NCBI GenBank assembly: GCA_002495185.1
Contig: DAEB01000004.1
Location: 857 to 8,000, forward strand
Direction: 5' to 3'
Source: Thermoplasmata archaeon UBA184
GTDB lineage: Archaea > Thermoplasmatota > Thermoplasmata > Lutacidiplasmatales > UBA184
DNA: 7,144 bases
Both the position numbers and the translations under genes were made by a program. The notes beneath the pieces are model-generated. The model was not told the origin of the DNA. It searched no databases and worked only from the letters and a program-made list of their open reading frames with translations. Every line of letters starts with the position of its first letter. Within the stretch, counting starts at the first letter, position 1. Of this stretch, positions 1 through 4,979 are shown in pieces.

Positions 1-117
1 GGTCTCGAAGACGACGCACCGGGCTGTGTTCGACCCGACGTCCATCACCCCGATCGTCGGGGCCGCCCGGATCCTTACCGACTCTCCCTCGAGGTCGGCG
101 AACCGGGCGCGGGGCAT
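1..117 (-). CDS. Ppx/GppA-family exopolyphosphatase (N-terminal fragment)
   Basis: Only the first 39 codons lie in the window; the gene runs off the left edge. I translated it by hand from the complement of 117-1. Residues 22-38 read IGVMDVGSNTARCVVFE, the phosphate-1 loop that opens the ASKHA fold of Ppx/GppA enzymes (family pattern: hydrophobic run, D-x-G-S-N, then a short basic/hydrophobic strand). Members cleave terminal phosphate from inorganic polyphosphate or hydrolyse pppGpp in the cytoplasm; 39 residues cannot separate these. The ATG at 117-115 gives about 21 residues before the motif, slightly longer than usual. No Shine-Dalgarno sequence precedes it, but an A/T-rich element lies 26 bases upstream, fitting a leaderless mRNA. 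It diverges from a CHAD gene, a domain known to bind polyphosphate, which favours exopolyphosphatase. The motif identification is firm; the exact substrate is inference. Confidence 0.85.
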   Translation of the reverse strand, partial: MPRARFADLEGESVRIRAAPTIGVMDVGSNTARCVVFET

Positions 118-139
118 GCGTGCCGACACACGTCCGGGT

Positions 140-146
140 CTAATAG
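140..146 (-). promoter_or_regulatory. TATA-like element for the Ppx/GppA gene
   Basis: On the minus strand this reads CTATTAG, an A/T-rich patch in GC-rich surroundings. Its centre is 26 bases from the ATG at 117, the spacing between an archaeal TATA box and a transcription start. No ribosome binding site is visible between it and the ATG, so a leaderless transcript is the simplest reading. It is assigned by position and composition only. Confidence 0.35.
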
Positions 147-153
147 CGCTCGG

Positions 154-194
154 GTAAACCCAAGCGGACGGAGGCCTCTTTCCGAATGGTTTAC
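154..194. repeat. Separated inverted repeat GTAAACC / GGTTTAC
   Basis: GTAAACC at 154-160 and its exact reverse complement GGTTTAC at 188-194 flank a 27-base spacer in the gap between the divergent Ppx/GppA and CHAD genes. The left arm also lies within a small palindrome, GGGTAAACCC (152-161). The arms are among the few A/T-richer segments of the gap, and the left one sits where a TATA box for the CHAD gene could be, with a predicted start near 181. It may be an operator or promoter element, or chance. Confidence 0.25.
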
Positions 195-196
195 GT

Positions 197-201
197 GGAG
201 G
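197..201 (+). promoter_or_regulatory. Shine-Dalgarno site deciding the CHAD gene start
   Basis: GGAGG lies 7 bases before the GTG at 209. The in-frame ATG at 230 has no such site, so this signal favours the GTG as the true start. Confidence 0.6.
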
Positions 202-208
202 ACACGGC

Positions 209-1117
209 GTGCCCCGCACGGACCACCGCATGACACCTTCCGAGGACGTCTCCCCGATCACCCCCGAACAGGTCGCTCACGAGGTCTCCTCCCTCCTCGA
301 AGGGGTGACCCGTTCGGTCGACACGGTCATCGCCTCCGCTCATCCCACTCCCGAGAGCCTCCACCGGCTGCACCGCCAGATGCGGCGACTTCGAACCGGC
401 CTCGCTCTCTGGGAAGCTCTTCTCCCGGTCGCCGAACGGGAGCTCCTCCACCCGCTCGACGTTCGGATCAAACGGCTCTCCCGACTCGTGGGCCGGATCC
501 GCGACCGCGACATCACGCTCTCCCTCCTCCAGCGGTTCGACCGCCGCAAGGCCGGTCCGAAGGACGCGTTCCCGGTCGAGCGGTACCGGACCCGGCTGCG
601 GGAAGACGCCCGCACGGGACGTGAGCTCCTCCGAGCGTTCCTGCGGTCGGAGAAGCAGGCGCGCCTGTTCGACGACCTGGCCGAGCGACTTCGGAGCCTG
701 CCCCGGGCCGGGTCGTTTGCGAACGCTCCGCGCGCTCTCCAGCAAGCGGAGGAACGAACCTACGACAACCTGCGACGAGCCCGCCGAAAGGCGATCCAAC
801 ATCCAACGATGGAGCGCCTCCACCGACTCCGGATCCGGATTCGGCGCGCGCGCCAGTTCTCCGACCTCGCCGTCACCCTCGACCCCCGCCATCACCGCCG
901 GTTCCCGGTCGTGTTCGTCCGGCTTCAGAAGGAGCTCGGAGACCTTCACGACCTCGACATGGTCCTGGCCGGATTGGACGTGGACGTACAGCGGACCGAC
1001 TGGGCGGCGTCCCTCCGGAAGGAGCGACGGCGTCGGCGTCGGAGGATCGTCGGGGAGCTCGAACGGCTGATCCGTGCGGAGAAGAAGCGCGCCCGCGCGC
1101 GCTCGAAGCCCAGCTGA
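209..1117 (+). CDS. CHAD domain protein (polyphosphate-associated)
   Basis: A 302-residue basic, helical, cytoplasmic protein with no signal peptide or membrane segment. Two copies of the CHAD half-domain are visible. The first has LHRLHRQMRRLR at 51-62 and RIRDRDITL at 96-104; the second has LHRLRIRIRRAR at 204-215 and LGDLHDLDMVL at 243-253. Each is a His/Arg-rich helix followed by a helix ending in a D-x-D turn, matching the paired four-helix bundles of the family, whose basic groove binds inorganic polyphosphate. Length is normal for a stand-alone CHAD protein. The C-terminus is extremely basic, with seven consecutive Arg near 273-279 and more Arg/Lys at 292-300. The GTG start is chosen because GGAGG precedes it. 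The gene is divergent from a Ppx/GppA gene, a recurrent partner in polyphosphate metabolism. The family call is confident; a scaffold or polyphosphate-targeting role is inferred, as CHAD has no established catalytic activity. Confidence 0.88.
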   Translation: MPRTDHRMTPSEDVSPITPEQVAHEVSSLLEGVTRSVDTVIASAHPTPESLHRLHRQMRRLRTGLALWEALLPVAERELLHPLDVRIKRLSRLVGRIRDRDITLSLLQRFDRRKAGPKDAFPVERYRTRLREDARTGRELLRAFLRSEKQARLFDDLAERLRSLPRAGSFANAPRALQQAEERTYDNLRRARRKAIQHPTMERLHRLRIRIRRARQFSDLAVTLDPRHHRRFPVVFVRLQKELGDLHDLDMVLAGLDVDVQRTDWAASLRKERRRRRRRIVGELERLIRAEKKRARARSKPS

Positions 1118-1134
1118 AGGGCGATCCGCGCCCC

Positions 1135-2685
1135 ATGAACTATTACTCGGAAGGACCCATGCGAACCGAGATGTCGGCTCCCTCGGAGACCACCGACCTC
1201 ACCGGAGCCGTGCGCGACGTCCTCGGGGAGACCGGAGCGATCGGCGCGACCGTCCGGCAGATCGCGACGCGCCTCGACCACCATCCCGACCGGGTCGCGG
1301 CAGCGCTCGCCACCCTTCGAAGTCAGGGCGATGTCCTCCGGATGGGTCGGGGGCTCTTTGTCCTGAAGGACTTCGAGCGGCTCGCCGAGCGGGCCGACTT
1401 CGTCGACCCCGAGAGCTTCGTCGAACGGTTCGAGCGGGAGGACGGAATCTCGCTCGGCCGCTACCCAGGTCCGATCACCTTCCGCTCGAACGAGACGGTG
1501 CCGGTCCACCGATGGTGGCCGTACGTGCAAGGCTACTCCGCCGAGTTCGTCGCGGGGGTCCTCGCCGCGTCCGAGCTGCCCCGTCGGGCCACCGTGCTCG
1601 ACCCGTTCGCGGGAAGCGGCACGACCCTCGTCGAGACCCGTCGTGCCGGGGCACGCGCCCTCGGCACTGAGCTCCTCGCTCCGGCCGTGCTAGCCGCGCG
1701 CGTCAAAACACACTTCGAACTCGACCCGCGCGAGCTCGCCCGGTCGGCCGAGCGAGTGCTTCGGAGGGCCGAGCAGCGAGCACCGGGACCGCTCCCGTTC
1801 CTTCGGGAGACCCGCCGTCAGTTCTCGGACCGCGCGCTCCGAGACCTCACCCGCCTTCGGGACTCCTTGCCGCCCGAAGGGGGAGCGGTCGCGAACGCCC
1901 TTCGCCTCGCGTTCGGACAAGTGCTGATCCCCTCGAGCCGTCTTCACCGGTCCCCGTGTCTCGGCTACGGAAGGCGGCTCGACGAGAGCGCGAGGCCGCC
2001 GTTCGAGAGGTTCCGAGGAGCGGTCGCGGAGATGGTGTCGGACCTGGCCGAGCTCGAACCGGTCCGGGAACGCTGGGGACCGCCCGCGGTCATCCGGGCT
2101 GAGGATGCTCGGGCCGCTTCCTGGCCCTCCCGGTCCGTCGACCTCGCGGTGACGAGCCCCCCCTACGTCAACGGGATGGACTACGTGATGAACTACAAGG
2201 TCGACCTCGCCTGGCTGGGGTACGCACGCTCGTACTCCGACCTGCGAGAGTTGCGTCGGCTCGAGGTGGCGTGCGATAACCTTCCCCGGCGGGAGACGGC
2301 CCCCTACCTCGATACGAGCGGCGTGGAGGACCCTTGGCTCGCCGAGATCCTCCATCGGATCCGCGGGAACCTCGAGCGCAAACGGACGTATCGGAGGGAC
2401 GACGTGCACGCGGTCGTCCACCGATACTTCGCCGACCTACGGCCGGTGCTCGACCAGGTCTACCGTTCTCTCGTTCCCGGGGGCCGGTTCGTTGTGGTCG
2501 TCGGCGACTCGTTGCTCGCCGGCGTGTACGTTCCGGGCGACCTTCTCTTGGCGAGGCTCGGGGTGGCCCGTGGGTTCCGGATCGCCTCGGTCGAGGTCGC
2601 TCGACGTCGGCGGAGCGGCCAGCGGCGAAGTTTCCTCCTTCGGGAGTCGATCGTCACGCTCGAGCGTCCCCGCTCCGCCCGCTGA
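1135..2685 (+). CDS. Winged-helix DNA methyltransferase (TSPPY type)
   Basis: A 516-residue protein. Residues about 20-78 resemble a winged helix (VRQIATRLDHHPDRVAAALATL recognition region around 40-61, then a wing ending GRGLFVL). A linker leads to HRWWPYVQGYSAEFV (125-139), the segment preceding motif I in this methylase family. Motif I, the S-adenosylmethionine loop, is DPFAGSGT at 156-163; the catalytic motif is TSPPY at 340-344, a form typical of N4-cytosine and some N6-adenine DNA methylases. The ~175 residues between, and 370-430, may hold target recognition. SLVPGGRFVVVVGDS (445-459) is the usual late strand of the fold. It starts 17 bases after the CHAD stop. Start is uncertain: 1135 is the outermost ATG, 1159 has AGGA 3 bases upstream, and 1171 sits 29 bases after a TATA-like patch. 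No endonuclease is adjacent, so it may be an orphan methylase; an RNA substrate is not excluded. Confidence 0.82.
   Translation: MNYYSEGPMRTEMSAPSETTDLTGAVRDVLGETGAIGATVRQIATRLDHHPDRVAAALATLRSQGDVLRMGRGLFVLKDFERLAERADFVDPESFVERFEREDGISLGRYPGPITFRSNETVPVHRWWPYVQGYSAEFVAGVLAASELPRRATVLDPFAGSGTTLVETRRAGARALGTELLAPAVLAARVKTHFELDPRELARSAERVLRRAEQRAPGPLPFLRETRRQFSDRALRDLTRLRDSLPPEGGAVANALRLAFGQVLIPSSRLHRSPCLGYGRRLDESARPPFERFRGAVAEMVSDLAELEPVRERWGPPAVIRAEDARAASWPSRSVDLAVTSPPYVNGMDYVMNYKVDLAWLGYARSYSDLRELRRLEVACDNLPRRETAPYLDTSGVEDPWLAEILHRIRGNLERKRTYRRDDVHAVVHRYFADLRPVLDQVYRSLVPGGRFVVVVGDSLLAGVYVPGDLLLARLGVARGFRIASVEVARRRRSGQRRSFLLRESIVTLERPRSAR
1138..1146 (+). promoter_or_regulatory. TATA-like element upstream of an inner methyltransferase start
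   Basis: AACTATTAC is an unusually A/T-rich patch just inside the longest methyltransferase reading frame. Its centre is 29 bases before the in-frame ATG at 1171, close to archaeal TATA-to-start spacing. If real, the protein lacks the first 12 residues of the longest frame and the gene has its own promoter instead of depending on CHAD transcription. Evidence is position and composition only. Confidence 0.3.
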
Positions 2686-2728
2686 GCGACGCTACCTTCA
2701 TCGACCGGGCGCGCCGTACTCTTTCCTC

Positions 2729-3016
2729 GTGTTCTGTCCGATCTGCGGTCGAACCATGCGCGGGCCCTCGGCTTCCAACGTGCCGTTCCCGATGTTCGTC
2801 TGCGGTCAGGATGGCGTCGTCTACGACCGGCGCCGCGACTCCTGGCACGGGCTCCCCGAGGTGGAACGAAAGCTGTGCTGCCCCGTCTGCGGGGGGATGA
2901 TGGAGGTGGAACCGAAGGAGCCGCCGCACCGGGTCTTCTTCTGCTACCAGTGCGGCACCACGTTTGACAAGGAGCAGGGGACCTGGTACGGCCTCGCCTT
3001 CCACCTCGCGCCGTGA
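2729..3016 (+). CDS. Small twin zinc-ribbon-like protein
   Basis: A 95-residue protein with two tandem modules of the same plan: CPxCG, 18-19 residues, Cys, a Tyr/Phe-Asp pair seven or eight residues on, then W-x-G-L. Module 1 has C3, C6, C25, D28, Y32-D33 and W39-H-G-L; module 2 has C51, C54, C72, C75, F79-D80 and W86-Y-G-L. In both, the third ligand lies exactly 14 residues before the Trp, so this is an internal duplication. Module 2 has a full four-Cys set; in module 1 Asp28 replaces the fourth Cys. I do not recognise a named family. Metal binding is inferred from the Cys pairs; nucleic-acid or protein binding is possible but not shown. GTG at 2729 is the only reasonable start: no start codon lies in frame between the methyltransferase stop and it, and the next ATG (2756) would remove the first Cys pair. 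Confidence 0.78.
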   Translation: MFCPICGRTMRGPSASNVPFPMFVCGQDGVVYDRRRDSWHGLPEVERKLCCPVCGGMMEVEPKEPPHRVFFCYQCGTTFDKEQGTWYGLAFHLAP

Positions 3017-3031
3017 CGGGGCCGGTGCGAT

Positions 3032-3050
3032 GTTTCGCCTCAAGGCAAAC
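3032..3050. repeat. Short hairpin between the twin-ribbon and HAD genes
   Basis: GTTT-c-GCC pairs with GGC-AAAC around a TCAA loop, giving a 7-bp stem with one bulged C. It lies 15 bases after the twin-ribbon stop and directly before the TATA-like patch of the HAD gene. No long T tract follows, so it is a weak terminator candidate; it could be part of the downstream promoter or chance. Confidence 0.25.
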
Positions 3051-3058
3051 CCTTAACG
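3051..3058 (+). promoter_or_regulatory. TATA-like element for the HAD gene
   Basis: CCTTAACG is the most A/T-rich patch in the gap before the HAD gene. A start about 26 bases downstream would fall near 3081, leaving a short leader that contains the ribosome binding site at 3088-3093. The same eight bases occur on the minus strand at 4950-4943, in the divergent gap before carA. Confidence 0.35.
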
Positions 3059-3087
3059 TATCCGGACGCGCGTGAACGTCCCAGCCA

Positions 3088-3093
3088 GGGAGG
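3088..3093 (+). promoter_or_regulatory. Shine-Dalgarno site of the HAD gene
   Basis: GGGAGG lies 4 bases before the ATG at 3098 within a longer purine run. It supports that ATG as the start and shows that leadered and apparently leaderless genes coexist here. Confidence 0.55.
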
Positions 3094-3097
3094 GGAA

Positions 3098-3847
3098 ATG
3101 CCACCCCCAGGGTCCCAGCCCAAGTTTTTGGAGCCTCTGCTCGGCATCGTCTTCGACCTCGACGGGACGCTCGTCCTCTCGCACCACGACTTCGGACGGA
3201 TGCGTCATGAGGTGATCCGCCTCGCCGAGAGCTACGGGGTACCGTCGGGGCATCTCTCGGTCCAGGACCCGATCCATCGGATCGTCGAGAACGCGCGCGA
3301 GGAGCTTCGCAACGCCGGCGCCGCGGACGGCATTCTCTACCGGTTCGAAGCCGACTATCAGAAAGCGATCGACGCGATCGAGCTCGAGGCGCTCCCCCGG
3401 ACGGTCGCTCGAACGGGTGCGGTGGAGCTTCTGAAGACGCTCTCCGACCGGGGATTCCGCATCGGGCTCCTCACGCGGAGCTCCGAGTCGTTCTGCCGTC
3501 AGGCGCTCGTGCGGACGCAGCTCGCCCCGTACTTCACCTACCTTCGAAGCCGCAGTTCGGCGGGGCCGGCGAAGCCGTCTCCGGAAGCGCTCCTCCTGCT
3601 CCTCAAGGACATGGGCATCCCGATCGACCGGGCGCTCTACGTCGGGGACCACCTGCTCGATGCGGAGTGCGCTCGTCGGGCGAGCGTGCGATTCTACGCC
3701 ATCATGCCCGACCCGAGCGAGGCCGAGGCCGCGCACTCCACCATGACCGAGGACCGATTCCTCGCCGCCGGTGCGTCGGCGATCGCGAAGGACCTCCCCG
3801 AGCTCTCTCGTCACCTCACGATCGCGACGCCGCCGCTCGTCGGCTAG
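3098..3847 (+). CDS. HAD-superfamily phosphatase
   Basis: A 249-residue soluble enzyme with all four haloacid-dehalogenase motifs. Motif I is FDLDGTL at 19-25 (nucleophile Asp20, acid/base Asp22). Motif II is LLTRSS at 124-129 (Thr126). The motif III lysine is Lys159 in GPAKPSPEAL. Motif IV is VGDHLLDAE at 182-190 (Asp184 and Asp188 for Mg2+). The helical insert at about 30-100, between motifs I and II, is a C1-type cap, placing it in subfamily I with phosphoglycolate phosphatases and similar small-phosphomonoester hydrolases. The substrate cannot be read from the sequence, and a gph label would be a guess. The start has a strong purine-rich ribosome binding site. Its 3' end faces the flavoprotein gene across 12 bases, so the two converge. 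The fold and catalytic residues are certain; the biological role is unknown. Confidence 0.9.
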   Translation: MPPPGSQPKFLEPLLGIVFDLDGTLVLSHHDFGRMRHEVIRLAESYGVPSGHLSVQDPIHRIVENAREELRNAGAADGILYRFEADYQKAIDAIELEALPRTVARTGAVELLKTLSDRGFRIGLLTRSSESFCRQALVRTQLAPYFTYLRSRSSAGPAKPSPEALLLLLKDMGIPIDRALYVGDHLLDAECARRASVRFYAIMPDPSEAEAAHSTMTEDRFLAAGASAIAKDLPELSRHLTIATPPLVG

Positions 3848-3859
3848 GCGGCGTCACCA

Positions 3860-4855
3860 CTACAGATAGAACCCCCAGGCGTGGACGACCGCCCGTTCCG
3901 CCGTGGCCCAGGCCTCGGGGATCTGGTTCCAGCCGTTCCGCTGATCTCCGACGCAGTAGAGCCCGGGGATCGGCTCACCGGTCGCGTCCGCGATCACTCG
4001 GCAGTCCTCGTCCGTCACCACGTAGCCGTCCGGGTCGAACCGGCATCCGAGGGCCCGCGGGATCGCGTCGTGCATCGTGTACCACCCGAGCGCACTGAAC
4101 CCGCGCTCGTACGTGCGGTGGCTTCCATCCGCGAACCGGACGCCGAACGCCTTCTCTCGGATCCCGTCGAACCCGACCATCTCGCTCGTGACGACCGGGA
4201 TCGAGCGCTCCTCGAGGGCGGCGGCCAGGCTCGAGCGGTCGGGCTCCGGGACGCCCTCGAGGAGGGAATGGCCGTGGGTCAGTAGTTCGACCGATTTCGG
4301 CCGGAAGTGGAGGATGTCGAGGGCGTTGCGGACCGCATATGCGTCGTGGCCCAGAACGGCGACCGACCTGCCGACCAGGTCCCAGCCGTCGCACACCAGG
4401 CAGAAATCGACGATCGCCTGGTTCGCCCAGGGAAAGATCGGGTCGATCTTTCCCCCCACCTCCGGGATTCGGTCGACGACCCCCATCGCAAGGAGGACGA
4501 CCTTGCCCCGCGCGACATGGGTGTTCTTCAGCCACTCGAACGTCACCGCGAATCCCTCCGCCTCCCGAGCGACCGAGCTCACGGTCGCGGGGGTGAAGTA
4601 GCCCACCCGCTCCTCGTGCTTCCGCACCGCGGCGATCTGCTGGTCGAGGAGATGGTGTCCCGAGACCCCTTCGGGGAATCCCGGGATGTTCACCATGTGC
4701 GGCGCGTAGTACGATCGCGAATACTTCGGCCCTCGGTCGAGGAGAGCGACCGAGTGCTGGAGGAGCGCCGCCTTGAGCGCCGCCTGAAGGCCGGCGTGAC
4801 CGCCCCCGACCACGACGATGTCGTAGCGCTCCTGGAGCCGCGGGAACCCCGGCAT
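3860..4855 (-). CDS. Thioredoxin-reductase-like FAD disulfide oxidoreductase
   Basis: A 331-residue flavoprotein from the ATG at 4855. The FAD Rossmann loop is YDIVVVGGGHAG (11-22); the second FAD contact is VGDQRNGWNQ (302-311). The redox centre is Cys152-Leu-Val-Cys155-Asp-Gly, placed as in thioredoxin reductase. The second dinucleotide site is degenerate: where NADPH enzymes have G-x-G-x-x-A it reads GHDAYA (169-174), and the usual Arg-rich HRR strand is replaced by LLTHGHSLL. Family members without a normal NADPH site include ferredoxin-dependent reductases, the Thermoplasma acidophilum enzyme that does not accept NADPH, and GliT-like dithiol oxidases; CLVCDG and LTHG are reminiscent of the last. 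The electron donor or acceptor is therefore unknown. The frame extends 29 residues upstream to a TTG at 4942, but that stretch is Arg/Pro-rich, and the ATG has a TATA-like patch 28 bases before it. Confidence 0.85.
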   Translation of the reverse strand: MPGFPRLQERYDIVVVGGGHAGLQAALKAALLQHSVALLDRGPKYSRSYYAPHMVNIPGFPEGVSGHHLLDQQIAAVRKHEERVGYFTPATVSSVAREAEGFAVTFEWLKNTHVARGKVVLLAMGVVDRIPEVGGKIDPIFPWANQAIVDFCLVCDGWDLVGRSVAVLGHDAYAVRNALDILHFRPKSVELLTHGHSLLEGVPEPDRSSLAAALEERSIPVVTSEMVGFDGIREKAFGVRFADGSHRTYERGFSALGWYTMHDAIPRALGCRFDPDGYVVTDEDCRVIADATGEPIPGLYCVGDQRNGWNQIPEAWATAERAVVHAWGFYL

Positions 4856-4879
4856 ACCCGCCAGCCAGCCGGCGGGGGG

Positions 4880-4887
4880 ATTTGATG
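4880..4887 (-). promoter_or_regulatory. TATA-like element for the flavoprotein gene
   Basis: On the minus strand it reads CATCAAAT, centred 28 bases before the ATG at 4855 with no Shine-Dalgarno sequence between. This fits a leaderless archaeal transcript and supports the ATG over the upstream TTG at 4942. Confidence 0.35.
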
Positions 4888-4940
4888 CCTCGCGGCGAGC
4901 GGCGACCCCGCGCGACGGCCCACGACGTTTCTGCGACGGC

Positions 4941-4962
4941 AAGCGTTAAGGCCGAAACGCTT
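4941..4962. repeat. Inverted repeat in the divergent flavoprotein/carA gap
   Basis: AAGCGTT (4941-4947) and its exact reverse complement AACGCTT (4956-4962) are separated by 8 bases. The left arm overlaps CGTTAAGG (4943-4950), the best TATA candidate for carA, which would place transcription start near 4972, just before the TTG at 4980. A symmetric site over a promoter is what an operator would look like, but a 7-bp arm can arise by chance and no regulator is encoded nearby. Confidence 0.35.
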
Positions 4963-4979
4963 CCTCGGGGGCCCTCGGG

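Noticed and set aside
191..949. A 252-codon minus-strand frame opposite the CHAD gene
   Set aside because: The plus strand encodes clear paired CHAD motifs; the antisense product is low-complexity Glu/Arg/Gly-rich.
1690..2421. A 243-codon minus-strand frame inside the methyltransferase
   Set aside because: It overlaps conserved methylase motifs on the other strand and shows no domain; it is a compositional shadow.
2492..2728. Upstream extension of the twin-ribbon frame into the methyltransferase gene
   Set aside because: This stretch is the methyltransferase read in another frame. The final 43 bases before 2729 contain no in-frame start codon, and module 1 begins right at the GTG.
1135..3016. 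A restriction-modification system formed by the methyltransferase and the small Cys-rich protein
   Set aside because: The small protein has no nuclease motif (no PD-(D/E)xK, HNH or GIY-YIG pattern) and looks like a duplicated zinc ribbon, so adjacency alone does not justify the call.
4856..4942. A 29-residue N-terminal extension of the flavoprotein starting at TTG
   Set aside because: The extension is Arg/Pro-rich and unlike family N-termini, it needs a rare start codon, and the ATG at 4855 has better-placed promoter spacing and sits just before the FAD motif.
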